From the NCBI GenBank assembly GCA_965649825.1, contig OZ287697.1, positions 1,798,001 to 1,862,000 on the forward strand: 64,000 nucleotides of DNA, in the 5' to 3' direction. Both the position numbers and the translations under genes were made by a program. Of this stretch, positions 49,629 to 61,349 are shown one piece after another; the stretch's first letter is position 1, and each line of letters starts with the position of its first letter. This DNA comes from Penicillus capitatus (lineage: Eukaryota; Chlorophyta). The notes under the pieces are model-generated. The model was not told the origin of the DNA. It made no database searches and worked only from the letters and a program-made list of their open reading frames with translations.

Positions 49629-52600
49629 ATGATGGCGAAAACGTCTATTGAACCATTTTCATCTGCGAACATCACTGCGAAGTTTTGGCAAAGGCAGGCG
49701 CGTCTGTCGATAACTCTGCGCACAAACGACGACGTTTTTCTGCGTAGACCAGGAAACGAGACCATGCAGTCACCGGCCTCAGACGTCGGTCCCAGCGACG
49801 GAGGGCCATCCACACCGACAGTCCGTCGGCAGCTCGCTCGCTTCCCTTCGACTGTCGGAGAAACCGACAAACCGAGACTCTTGCGAGCTGCCGTAAAGAG
49901 GAACAACATTAACGACCTGAAAGCACTGCTCACAACGTATAATGCGACGACGGTTGCAGGAGAACGCGCCGTCCTGTTTGAATGGATCCGCAGCTTCTGC
50001 GAGCACGCCGCTGAAAATCTGACGGCCGAGAATGTCCTCGACTACTCAGAGATGACTAAAATCATCGTTCGCTTCGAGGAAGAAAAAGATGTTCTGAAGA
50101 AACTCGTCACAGATACCTGCTCCACTCTTTCTCAAGGAGAATTCCTCGGAAAGAACTACGCCACTGCCCTGTGCAGATCACTCATCTATGTCCGTCCTGC
50201 AGTTTACGGTGGAGGTGCACAATTGGCGGTTGTGGCAACGAAGCTTCTGGACAGTCTCTGTGGAAGGCCGAAGCTTACGAGGGACAATTTTGCTGAGTAT
50301 GAACCCACTTTTCTCGCACTTAGACAAACCTTCTTTCAGCTCCACGAAAGTTATCAAAACAGGACTCACGAAAAGGAGAAGCAAGAACTCCGCATGGCCA
50401 TTGCGGAAAAGGAGAGACTTCTTGAACTGTCGTGCGATTATTACCCAGTCAGGTTTCACTTTAAAGTGCTTCGTCAAGCAGTGGAACGCCTTGAGGTCGA
50501 AGACGCTCCTGTACACCTCGTACAAGCGAAATATATCGAATGTGGACTGTGGATGTTTCTGTACGCCTGCCACATTTTCAGAAACCTTGTACGATGCGAC
50601 GTCAATCCCGAATCCTTAATGGCCGCATACAAGAATGCCCGAGAGGCCTTTGATACTATGGGCGTGAAGCGAAGAGAGTGGTACGATCTGCTCCGGGAAG
50701 TGATGGTAGCAAGAGATTGGGCACTCGGAGGAGAAGCAAAATTTGAACCCTTTGAGAACGCATGCAATGTGGCGGTGCAAAAGCAACACGAGTTGGCACC
50801 AAAGACTGATCAAAAGGCTCTGCGATACGGAGTCATCCAAGAAATAAAACTATTGGCAATTTGGAGTTCGAACGAAGATGTGCGTGAAGCGGCCACCAAG
50901 AAGCTAATAGAGCTGACGAGAGGCCAAGACACCCTCGAAGGGTGGTTCGATGACGCAGATGTCCTCCATGCGTTCCTAGATACTGCATACGAGCTCTATG
51001 CAACGGGACAAAGCAACCAAGAGATCGTCGAAGCAATCCGAGAACTACAGCAATCTTGCAAGAGTCCGGGAAAGGAAGCTTTGAGTACTTGGCTCGGTGG
51101 TGCTACCATCGAAGACAAGCTACGACCGCGACGGCGTCGAGTGACGACGAAGGAAGGTGAGGACTTGTTCACCAAGAGTGGTAGAGATGTCGGATACGTG
51201 CCCGTGGGAACGATCCGTTCTAACGTCAAAGATCTCAAAGAAGCGTACAAACACGAGGAATTTGCAAAAGTGAGCGTCTGTTCGGTATCGGTTTGTTTGG
51301 ACGAGAATGGTGTTCGTTTTCAAGGTGTCTTCATTGTTTGAGCAAAGCAGCCGTAGACACGTGAAAGATATGGCGCATTACATCGTCATGTATGAAGAAA
51401 TCGTCGATCAGGGAAAGACCGATGACGATGAAGCATCGGGACACACGCAAAGAGGAGGCGGGGGAGAGGGAAGCTTCGCTAACGATGGAAATGATCATTC
51501 GAAAGAACATTACGAACAGAAGAGGAAAGTCAGAAGGCCCGTTCCCATAGCAGACTTCTTCAAACCAAGATCTTTTGAAAAGGGTACCCCTAAGAAAGAA
51601 ATCCGAAAGGTGCTTCTCTATGGCAACCCCGGCTCGGGAAAGACGTGCGTCAGCAAGCTCATCGCACACAGATGGGCACTGGGAGAAATAATGCAAGAGT
51701 TCAAAACTGTTTACTTGGTCCCGTTCAGAGAACTTAATGCAAAGTTAAGAGGCTTACAAGGTGGAACACTAGAAGACGTAGTTGCGAACATGTGCTTCAA
51801 GAAAGCGAGCAATAATGGACTCAAAGATTCGAGGACCCAAGTCAAGGACGACTTGGCCGAGTCTACTACATTGTTGATCTTTGACGGTTTGGACGAAGCC
51901 GGTGACGAGGCGAGAGACCTCCTTCTCGAGGCGGAGAAGCATCAGTGCAAGCTTCTCGTACTGACGCGACCATACAATTTGCGAGAGATTCAAACGAGGA
52001 TGGACTTTAAAGTGGAGTGCATTGGATTCAATGACCGACAGCTAGAGGAATTTATAAACGGAGAATTGCTCAAGGATAAAGCTGTGAAGCTCATAGAGTC
52101 ATTGCAACAAAATCGCGCCCTGTGGGAAATGGCGTGTATTCCGGTGACGGCCTGTATCCTCTGCTCCTTCGCAAAAAACCAAGAAGCAGTTGCTCAAGGC
52201 CAAAGAAATCTAATAAGCATGTATCAAATGTACAACGGCATGACAGATTTCGTTTGGAAGAGGTTTGAAGAAAAGCCCGAAGCGGGCAAGGCAAAGAAGA
52301 AAGACATTTTCGATGACCTTGAGAAGATCGCTTACGAGGCCCTTCGTGCCGGACAGATACTCATCGAAGAGAGAATTGTCCAACATCATGCGACAACGAC
52401 AAATGCGCCGACGTTTTTCAAAAACAGCGGCTTCCTCTTGCTCAAGCTCGAAGGTCAAGAGTATCAATTTCCTCATTTGACTTTCCAAGAGTATTTTGCC
52501 GCACGATACGTTGCAAGATGCTTAAGAGAAAAAGTACCAAATGAGGAAAAGAAAGTCCGAGACTTCATTGACCGCGGAAAGTATGACGAGAAGAACGCTT

Positions 52601-54852
52601 TGACGATGTCTTTCACAATGCACGCAATCGCAGCTGATGGCCAAGACGTCGATGCATTGCACGACATACTCTCAATTTTCGATGGTCAATCCGTCGAGGT
52701 TCTCGGGATGCAACACTTTTTCCTAAGAATGCGAGCACTCGAGGCAACTCTGGAAGAGGCGAGAGGAAGAGACGTTTTAGATCTTTTACTTAGAGACGAG
52801 AAAGCAAATAAGATCGCCGAAGGTGCTCGCCATCTCGTAAAGAGCACCGTCGACAATGCCGCAATTCGCGAAATTGTGGTCGAGAACCTTGAACGGTGCC
52901 TTCGCGTTTTGGAATACTTTCCTAAAATCCTCAAGGACACAGTAGAGAAAACGAAGGAAGAATTAGTGAGCGATAAAAGCTTGCAAGAAAATGACACCAG
53001 CAGAATCCAGTACGTGTTGAAGCTCGCAAAGCACTCGGATACACACATTAACGACATCGTTCAAGATTTGTCGCACGAGATGAACAAAGTCGAAGATAGG
53101 GATTCCGCAAAAGACATTATCTGGAGGTTGGGGCTTGTCGCAGAAGAGGCGCCATACGTCGCGGGGAAGTTGGTGCCGGTGCTCAAAAAAGGATGCGATG
53201 ACGTACACGCTAATGTGCGCGAGAGTGCAATGGTGTGCATCGGGAAGCTTGCCATGGTGGCGCCTCACCTTGCAAACAGCTTGTTGCCTATGTTGATGAA
53301 GGGTAGCAACGACAAGAGTCTTCAAGTTCGTAAAGCTCTGCCGGAGGCCATCGGACGATTCGTCAAGGAGGCACCACACCTTGCGGCCGACTTGATTCCG
53401 ATGTTGGAAACGTTGTATGACGACGAAAGCCAACGAGTACGCAGGAACATAATGGATGCAATTGCCGGAATCACAGAGGCGCTGCCGCAGTTTGTTGACA
53501 AAGTGCTGCCGCTACTGAAGAAAGGTTGCAACGATGGGAATCATCAGGTGCGCGTGAGTGCAATGAAGACTATCGCGAAAGTGACCGGGACATCGACCAA
53601 CCCCGAAGACGAACTGCTATCGCTGTTGGAGACAGGATGCAGTGATGAACACTACTGGGTCCGAACGAATGTCATGGAATCCATTAAGGCGCTCGACTTC
53701 AGTGGGTCGCCGCACATCGCCGAGAAGTTTGTGCCGATGGTTGAGAAAGGATACAAAGACAAAGACACCGACGTGCGTAAAAATGCAATGGAGGCAATCG
53801 GGACGATTATCGGTGGATCCCCACGCCTCGGCAAAGACGACCTCCTCAAGATGCTTAAAGAAGGGTGCCTGGATAATGACCCTGAAGTGTCCAAGAGTGC
53901 TGTGGATACTATTGGAGCGGTCATCGAGAAGTCGTCAGACCTCGTGACTGTGTTACTCGACACGTTGAAACGAGCGTGCGCCCACGAACAATACTTGGTT
54001 CGTGCAAATGCGATGAACACTATCGGGAAAGTTGTTTGGGCCTTGCCGCATCTCGTCGACCTCCTGTTGTCGATGTTGAATGATGGGTGGATAGAAGATA
54101 ACACTTGGGTTCGTGCGAATGCGATGGAGGCTATCGGCAAAGTCGTGAAAGCATTCCCATTCCGCGCGCGTGCATTGTTGCCAATGGTCATGACGGGATG
54201 TGACAGAGACGAACCCGAAGTGCGTAGGAGCGCGTTGGAGGCCGTCGGGATGATCGCATATGCAGCACCAGACCTTGTGGACGAATTGGTGCCATTGCTA
54301 GAGACACATAGCGCTGACACGGACGTCCAGGTCCGTAAGAATGTGATCGGGGCCGTTGGGATAATCATTGGCGTATCAAAGCCCCACGCAGAAAATATGT
54401 CACGGATGCTAGAGACTTTGAGCGCCGACATCGACGTTCGCGTTCGCACGAATGTGATAGAGGCTATCGGAGAGGTTATCGAAAAGATGCCGCAATTTGC
54501 GGATAAACTATTGGCAATGGTTGCAAGAAGGTGCAGCGACGCGGACTTCAAGGTGTGCGACATCGCAAGGAAAATACTGGACGGCTTAGAACCCAAAAAG
54601 GTCATTTTTGTCACAATGCAGTTCCTCCGTGAACATGAAAAGGGTCATGCATTGATCTTTGTGAGATATCCGATTACTTTGGATCGCCCAACTACGGGGA
54701 ACGAAGCGTTCTTTGTTTTGCACACAACATCATCTCAGGAAATCTGGAAATCGGACAAGGCTGTCATCGACGAGTACATTAAATCTCTTAAGAGGGAGTT
54801 TGAGGACAACTTTCCCGGGTTGCTTGAGCATTTCAACACTGAAGTTGAATAG
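49629..54852 (+). CDS. NLR-like NACHT NTPase with C-terminal HEAT repeats
   Basis: Exons 49629-51269 and 51325-54852 (55-nt intron, GTGAGC...TTTTCAAG, phase 0) give 1,722 residues. Residues 1 to about 600 are an alpha-helical N-domain I do not recognise. The NACHT domain has Walker A 'GNPGSGKT' at residue about 647, Walker B LLIFDGLDEAGDEA at about 730, a following LTRPYNL sensor-like motif, and the FPHLTFQEYFAARY helix typical after NACHT. Residues about 1155-1645 are 13 tandem HEAT units of about 38 residues with the core 'VRxNAMEAIGKV'. The last about 80 residues form a separate tail. STAND NTPases of this plan act as switch-like sensors, often in immunity or cell death (family knowledge); the trigger here is unknown. 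A later ATG at 49764 could be the start. An alternative acceptor at 51342 would remove six residues. Confidence 0.88.
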
Positions 54853-57097
54853 ATGAAACACATTCATTTGGCATTTGCACAATTCAAGATGTGTGTGGAT
54901 TCGATCCACACTTTACCTTCAGTAAACTCTGTCTTACACTAGTCTCATGGTCGCTTGCTGTTGTTCTTTTTTGTGTTGGCTTGTTGAAAAGGTTTAACAA
55001 CACTTACCTTGCCATCCTGTGTCCTGCGAATTAAATCAAGGTGAATGAATGCCTCGTTTGGCATGTGACACTACGGGGTTGAATGTAGTCGAACTGAATT
55101 TAAACAGAGATGGGTGCCTTGTTTGATGTGTCATTCATACCGCGGATTTAATGCGGACCAGCAAAATCCGTAGTCCCTCCCTATCTAGGACACATAAACC
55201 AAGCCGTCACTTTTGGGCACGTCGGAAGGAACTGATGCAGCGTAAAACGCCTAGGCATCATCAACTCTAAGAAGGTGCAAACAACGAAAAATGAACCTAA
55301 GCAACGGTCACTCGGAGAGGTGCCGCGCTTAACGAACAATGCAGCTGAAGGCTTTACGTTCACAGAGCAGGGTTGTTTAGTGTTTGGGTGCGCCCATTTA
55401 TACACGGAATGTGACACGACTTCACAGGTCAGGTGAGTCATCCAACGCTCCGAACCAGAGGAAAGTGTCCCCGACAAGACGTCGAGTGCCTCTTCAACGA
55501 TAGAACCCTGAAAAACGAGGCATATGATGTGACTTCCACGCAAGAGCGTGACAGCGACTAAAGTCAATTTCATCACACAGTCGAATCTCAACATTACTCC
55601 TCTTGCAACTAGTGCCCTTCAATAACTAGAAGATAACAGAGGGAACCGATTTCGTTCAAGTCTGACGAAACTTGTATTTCTGGTTTCTACATACTGTGAA
55701 GTGGGCACAGTGCGAGAAAGAAGGAGAACATTGGAACGCAAGTATCAACAATCAAAAGTCAGACAACGACGTTCTTCTCATCACGTTATTAACTATCACA
55801 TCAATTAGTATCCCGTTCCCAACAATACCGAGGGAAATTACATTGTGTTCGTCAATTGGTTTTCAGAGGGACACATAAACCACTTCTCAATCGATCGTTG
55901 TACTATTGTTTCGGTTTCAATCGTACACTCAACGTATCGTACGGCCCGAATGGCAATGGTATTCTCCGGGTTGCTCACATCCAGAGACGACATAGCAACG
56001 CTAAGAGCTCAAGCTCCGCAGACGAAGAAATGGTTGTGTCGGGAATCGATATAACGACGTTAGAAACTCATCTCAAGTTGGATTTACACAAACGACAACG
56101 ATAAAACACGCTCAGGATGTACACACAAGAACACGAGATAATTCACACGAGAGTATCGCGTTAAAATGCCCATGATGGTCGTGTTATCCTAACCTTTACC
56201 CCTAATAGTTAGGAAATACAAAGCGAGTTCGTCGGCAACCGTCCTACTGTCACCGTGAAGTTGTCGCATGGCTGTCCCCCGTTGCTCTTTTTGGCTCCGA
56301 GGGGCCTGGGTGGTTGTTGCATCTGTCACGGTTCGCGATGGTTGTCTGCGGCGATTAAGGTAACTAACCTCCTACGAATTGTCTTCGTATATCGTTCATT
56401 CGGCATCTACGTCGTCGTCCTTACCCACCCCAGGCGCCGAAAGGATAGGAGTTTGTCGTTTGCGAGCATGCAATGACACACGTTGTTAATGTTTCCGCCG
56501 TTAAAGCGTTCTCTACTTGATTTGGTGCCACCATGTACGTGCACGCAGGCGAGACACGCGTCCAAGTCTTCATTCGCCAATGCATCACCTATTTTCGTCA
56601 CACCTATGGCATTTGGCGACTTTCATGTCCATTGGCCGCTTGTGCTTAGAGTACCTCTATCGTTGTAGAGCGATCTTCGACGATGCGTCTTAGCCAATTA
56701 TGCAATGAATGGCAGTAACGCCTCTCTCACTCTTTTGGCAGCGACAGATTTACGAGTCGTTTCTGACTACGGCTCTCAAAACGTATGCCTCAAAACTCAT
56801 CAAGAATCGAAATCCACCGAACCCTTTCGGTTCTGAAAGGGTGGATTGTGAATTTTTTCAGGCATTTATTTTTTCCGTTTTTCGCGATAAATGCATCCTG
56901 TCATTGTCGCCTAACAAACTTCTCGACATCGTGCTGTCTGTGATAAACTCCCAGCTTCTCTTAGAATACACGATGCGACAATCACTCAGATAGTAGTGGA
57001 TCTATCTTCATCGTTGCCTCCGAGTTTGACGTTCAGCAGGTGTATGATCTGTGCGCGGTTTCAGCCAGAAGGCTTTGCCTGTCCATGGTGGCATCAT
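54853..57097 (+). other. Intergenic, no convincing gene
   Basis: About 2.2 kb. The only frame above 100 codons is the minus-strand one at 55181-55594, listed separately. The remainder looks non-coding. Confidence 0.45.
55181..55594 (-). CDS. Doubtful orphan frame, 137 codons
   Basis: An ATG-initiated frame without introns. The N-terminus is hydrophobic (MKLTLVAVTLL after an upstream Met) and could be a signal peptide, and there are several cysteines. No family is recognised. A sequence like GTTTTTCAG inside the frame could be a splice acceptor, so the intronless reading may be wrong. Confidence 0.22.
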   Translation of the reverse strand: MLRFDCVMKLTLVAVTLLRGSHIICLVFQGSIVEEALDVLSGTLSSGSERWMTHLTCEVVSHSVYKWAHPNTKQPCSVNVKPSAALFVKRGTSPSDRCLGSFFVVCTFLELMMPRRFTLHQFLPTCPKVTAWFMCPR

Positions 57098-57570
57098 CTA
57101 GTTCGGCAACACCAAAGACAGACTCCGTAGCGTCAACCATCGAACACGCAGTTTGAAACGACAGTATTCGCCAAGATACAACTGTTCCCGTACAGAGCCG
57201 CACATGACAAAAGAACGAGGCGACGTGCGCTTACCGAATAGGAAGCCGCTTGTTCGTTCGGTCGCGGACAAGTGCGATTGGTCCCTACACGTGAAGGCAG
57301 AAGACGCCACCTTCAGTGCCTTCGACGAGACCAACGCCGACAAACTGAGTGTACAGCGACGAATGAAAGCTCATATAGGTTGAGTTACAGCAGTTGATTT
57401 CCGTCAAATAATACCAGGCATGAAACATCCATGCCTGTAAAACAATCATCTTGATGTCGTCTTCCACAAATCCCGGTTCAGAGCTAGAATTGAAAATGAA
57501 CGACAACGGTTGATGGGTAAGCAGCGCAAAAAGCAGCAACAAGGATGACGACACTCCTTCCTTGTTCCAT
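57098..57570 (-). CDS. Doubtful small secreted protein, tentative four exons
   Basis: Tentative exons 57570-57508, 57434-57332, 57284-57235 and 57181-57098 (introns 73, 47, 53 nt) assemble into 99 residues. A hydrophobic start (SVVILVAAFCAAYPST) could be a signal peptide. The 53-nt intron with GTAAGC...ACAG is the best supported junction. No domain is recognised. It sits just downstream of the secreted ankyrin gene on the same strand. With introns this short, chance chains of frames are possible. Confidence 0.22.
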
Positions 57571-57596
57571 GAGCACGTCACATCAGAGAACAGCAT

Positions 57597-58391
57597 TTAG
57601 CAGACACCTCCATCCTCTGCCAGCGTACCGTTGTTCTGTTTAATGATCTACAAACGTGAAGACATGCTGGTTGCATTGTAAAATGAATGGACCTTACGTC
57701 TTTGACAATCTTGTTGACTGCCATATCGTATGGCAGTGTTCCATTGCACTTTCTGCAGATGTCCGCCCCGTTCTCGACCAAATGGATGACAACGCCAGCA
57801 CAGTTTGGATCATCTGCGGATGCGGCCACACACATTGGAGTGTATCCATCATCGTTTTCGAGTTCGACGTCGGCATCGGCCTCCATGAATACCTAAACAC
57901 GACAGTTCTTGTTCTACAGACTGAAAAACGAGATGAAGATAGCACGTATGCCATGGGTGGAATGCACGATGCTGCGGCATCGTGTAGCGGCGTGTTATTC
58001 TTTGCGTCCAGCACATTGACTGAACAGTTCGGCGGTGTGGCGAGCATCAAATTGGCGTAGGCCACGGACTCTTCGTATAATGCGGTCACATGGAGCAGCG
58101 TTTTTGTTTGTCACCGGCACGCGGTCTGGGTCGCACGTACAGTTGCAAATATTGGGCGTCCCTTTCTCAATGGCGCGTCTGAGCTTTCATTCGTCACGCT
58201 TGACTGCAGCTCTGCAGAGATTTGCTGGGCAGGTATCGGGATTGTCGGCGTTGGGCATAGAAGATGGCCTAAAGCCCGCCGAGACTACGGCAGGCTAACT
58301 CCTGGCAGATGCTCTCGAACTAGGATGACTTACCGCAGCTCGTTCCCACAATGAGGAAAAGAACCAATGCAGAGATGCGCACAGAAGACAT
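57597..58391 (-). CDS. Secreted ankyrin-repeat protein
   Basis: Exons 58391-58334, 58268-58141, 58068-57946, 57892-57698 and 57647-57597 (introns 65, 72, 53, 50 nt) give 184 residues. The first 19 residues are a clear signal peptide (SVRISALVLFLIVGTSC). A Ser/Pro/Gln-rich linker follows, then about three ankyrin units: 'DAKNNTPLHDAAA', 'ENDDGYTPMCVAASADDPN' and a degenerate NGTLPYDMAV unit. The ankyrin exons and their two junctions (GTGCTA...TTTAG and GTAAGG...TGTAG) are well supported. The join between exons 2 and 3 is weaker: a 72-nt intron without an obvious pyrimidine tract. Ankyrin repeats are usually cytosolic protein-binding modules, so a small version behind a signal peptide is unusual. 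Confidence 0.6.
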
Positions 58392-58796
58392 TCTTGAATT
58401 GTTCTAGTCACGAAGAACGTCGTCTGGCTTGTATCGCACGTCCGTCGAGTAAGGGTGCAGGTGGGAAGCGTGCGGTCTTTATGCGCCGAACTGAACCGTA
58501 GAGAGCTGACGTCACGATAACAAATGGAGCAAAGATGAACTTCGCATCTCGTCAGAACGAGCACGGCACGCGTGTCGAATGGATCAACGCCAAAAATATA
58601 ACTGCCACGCGAATCTCATGCTCTATTCTGAAAGTCGTCGTCGTCTTCGAATCGTCGACGCTGTTTCGTTAGATCGCGTTTTATAAATGGCAACAGAAGA
58701 TATCTACAGAGTCAAAGGATTGACGGTTATCAATATCTGCACTCTGCAGTCTGAAATTCAGAATGCATGTCATACCACGAGGCACTCCTTCTTCAG

Positions 58797-59391
58797 CTAG
58801 TCTGCGTTAACCACCTTGCGATAATTGGTTTGCCTTATCATACACCCGAGGTTGCTTAATTCGGCGACGCCGTTAGTGTAATATCCGCCGTCAAGAAACA
58901 ACAGAAATGCACCTTGTGTCTCCACCGAGAGCACCAATACCGCTAGAATCGCGCTGTGTTCGGCACTTCACATATCTAACTTCCCATTCCGAATGTACAA
59001 AAACGATCCCATCGTCTGCTCCAACGACCGACAGCATCGATATCAAGGCTAGCGGACCTAGCCAGCAAACAGCAACTGAAAGATCTCGTGTTCGACCGCC
59101 TTGGTATCGGCGTGGTCTGATGACGATCGTTGCAGAAAACTTAACTGCGGAATCTCCAAAACTGCCCAGTCCGCTTTGATTTGGTCTTCGAGACGACCCA
59201 TTACGACAGTGTCGCATCGACGTCCTGTAAAAATGCTGACTCTCTGTGTCGAGAAAGAGAATCGAGCAAAGACTTCTTTGCTCAAAATACCTTGCTTGAA
59301 GGGCAGAGACACTTCTCAGAAGAATAGAGTTACAAAGAAATAGTGTCAGACGCAATGATTTGCGAGAGGTGCTGTTGTCACTCACACACAT
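58797..59391 (-). CDS. Orphan protein with signal peptide, tentative four-exon model
   Basis: I do not recognise this protein. Exons 59391-59274, 59224-59141, 59075-58913 and 58854-58797 (introns 49, 65, 58 nt, GT-AG) assemble into 140 residues with frame kept throughout. The N-terminus is a signal-like stretch (LRLTLFLCNSILLRSVSAL). A charged helical middle part (MGRLEDQIKADWAVLE), a hydrophobic span (WLGPLALISMLSVVGAD) and a basic C-terminus ending KVVNAD follow. The acceptor before exon 2 (CATTTTTACAG) is strong. It is in tandem with the ankyrin gene (405 bp) and F-box/LRR copy E (173 bp) on the minus strand. Confidence 0.38.
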
Positions 59392-59564
59392 TCCATTGGT
59401 CAATAGCGGTGACAGTCAGATTCTAACAGCCTTACTTAAATGATCAGCAGGACGCTGCGTACAGAGAGCTGTCCAATGCGTCCGGATAGATAGAAATCAC
59501 TAATAGAGACCAACGAGGGACCTTCATGTCGGTCTTTCTTTCACTCTTTGTTCAAGGGTATCTG

Positions 59565-61187
59565 TCACATCGTTCTGAAGGATCTCAGACACAAGAACCT
59601 GCTGAATAGCATTCGTTCTTCGCCTTCTTCCAGCTTCGGTGACGCGATCGCCAGATGTCTGAGTCGAGGAAATGTGCCGTAACCGAAGAGGCCAAGAACA
59701 TCGAAGTTCGATCCGCAGTGGAGCCTGAGTTCCTCAAGCTGCGTCAACAAAACAAACTGCAAGCGGAAATCAGCCATTTGAGCTCGTAAAGACGTGCTCC
59801 AGAAGGAGAGACTCGTTAGCTTGGGCAGCGAGGCGAGAGATTGGAAGAATTCGACATCTACAGCGTTTGTCGTTGTCAGACTCAACCGTCTCAGATTTTT
59901 CAGACGGGAAAGGATGTGATTTGGCAGCACGGATGGGTGATAGCGGCCCAGAGACAGCTCTTCTAGCTTGGTCATCTTTTCGAGTGCGTTGCTCGGATCC
60001 CCTGACGGCACTGGCAAACTGTCCAGAGACAGACAGACCAGTTTGCTGAGAGGATCGACGCCTCCGTTGATCGCAATTCCACCGAGCGCCAAGGATGTCA
60101 GGCCTGTCAAATGCCAACCGCAGACGGATGCCTGTCTGTACCATTGGCAGGGGGAGATGGTCAGACGAAGCGACTTCAGATTTGTCAGAAAACAGAAAGA
60201 GTCATCGTCGATCTTCAGACTGTTCTTGTAGCAACTGACTTCCAGAGAGAGGTCTCTCAGGCTGGCGATCGATACGATGTTGCGGATGAGCCAGTAGATG
60301 GATCGCGGTGACTGCTTTCGCGGAAGCGATACGTTGAGCACTTCGAGTTGGCAGAAGCGTGACAGAGGTGTCCACCACGTCGTGGGCAAATAGATCGGCG
60401 TCAGATGCAGACTCAGAGAGCGGACAACAGTGTCGGCGTAGTGGGCAACATCCTGAAAAGACAGAAAAGCGGTTGATGAAAGGGAAGTGCGTCATGAACG
60501 ACATCTCACATCGAGCACGGATACGCATTGGGGACCCGAGTCTTTCACTGTCAGCTTGGTCAGTGCCGTCGAGGGAAACATGATCTGATCGCTGCTGTTT
60601 TTGAGCAAGGAGCCAGGGAGACTGAGTTCGCTGAGGCGTTGGAGTTCGGTGAAAGGAGACCACGACAACCGATGGACGTCTGGTGCCAGTGTGACGTCCA
60701 GTTTTTTCAGTCCTGTCAGATACAACAGCGCACTGCGGAAATTCTCGTACAGTGCCGGCAGAAGATGCACTCCGAGAGACTGCAGCCGAGTGTACGATTC
60801 ACTCTGAGCGCGTTTCAGGCCATCTTGTGTTCCACGGGCGAAGTAGTCAAGTCGTTCCAGGTGGGTCACTGAGGTTAGACTGGCCAGCTGTCGAGCGATG
60901 CCGTGGTTTTCAGATGGAAAACGGATAGTGCAAGAGAGTTCGACGGCATTGGGAAAGGCGGCCAGTACGTGGCGGACCTGTTCGGGTGGCACTTGTCGGA
61001 GCTTGACGGGCAGTGTCCTGCACACTGCATTCCATTGTCGACATACGCGGCGGCACTCGTGCAGACCGTCACCGATCAGATGACCGAGTACTCTGTGGAG
61101 GAACCAGTCCTCACCGAGAAGGAGGCTGATGCCATTCGGGAGAATGGACTCCGATCGCGTTTCGCCGGAGAAGGTCCGTTTTGCCAT
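59565..61187 (-). CDS. F-box/leucine-rich-repeat protein, copy E
   Basis: Exons 61187-60510 and 60452-59565 (57-nt intron, GTGAGA...TTTTCAG, phase 0) give 521 residues. The F-box-like part reads 'VLGHLIGDGLHECRRVCRQW' plus NAVCRTLPVKL. LRR units follow (LTGLKKLDVTL, FCQLEVLNVSL, LTGLTSLALGGI, FPRLRHLAIASPKL). The ATG at 61187 is the first in frame; a TTG eight codons upstream is not needed. It is the most diverged member of the five, yet keeps the intron at the same place and the terminal 'RFLCLRSF' motif. It is divergent from the plus-strand gene starting at 61350, with 162 bp between start codons. Confidence 0.8.
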
Positions 61188-61349
61188 TAGAGTTCCCGTC
61201 AGCTTTGGCAAAGGGATGCGACGCGGTTGTCGTCGCTAGTCTGCCGTCGAGCTGTTCGACAGCGCTTCAAGTGTTTGAATTCACTGCTAATGTACGACAG
61301 GAGACGTGAAGGTGAAGTACGTCGAGGGACGCGACAGTTATCACCATTG

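Noticed and set aside
53652-54614. 320-codon minus-strand frame, Ser/Thr-rich and periodic
   Set aside because: It is the antisense shadow of the HEAT array; its periodicity mirrors the 38-residue repeats.
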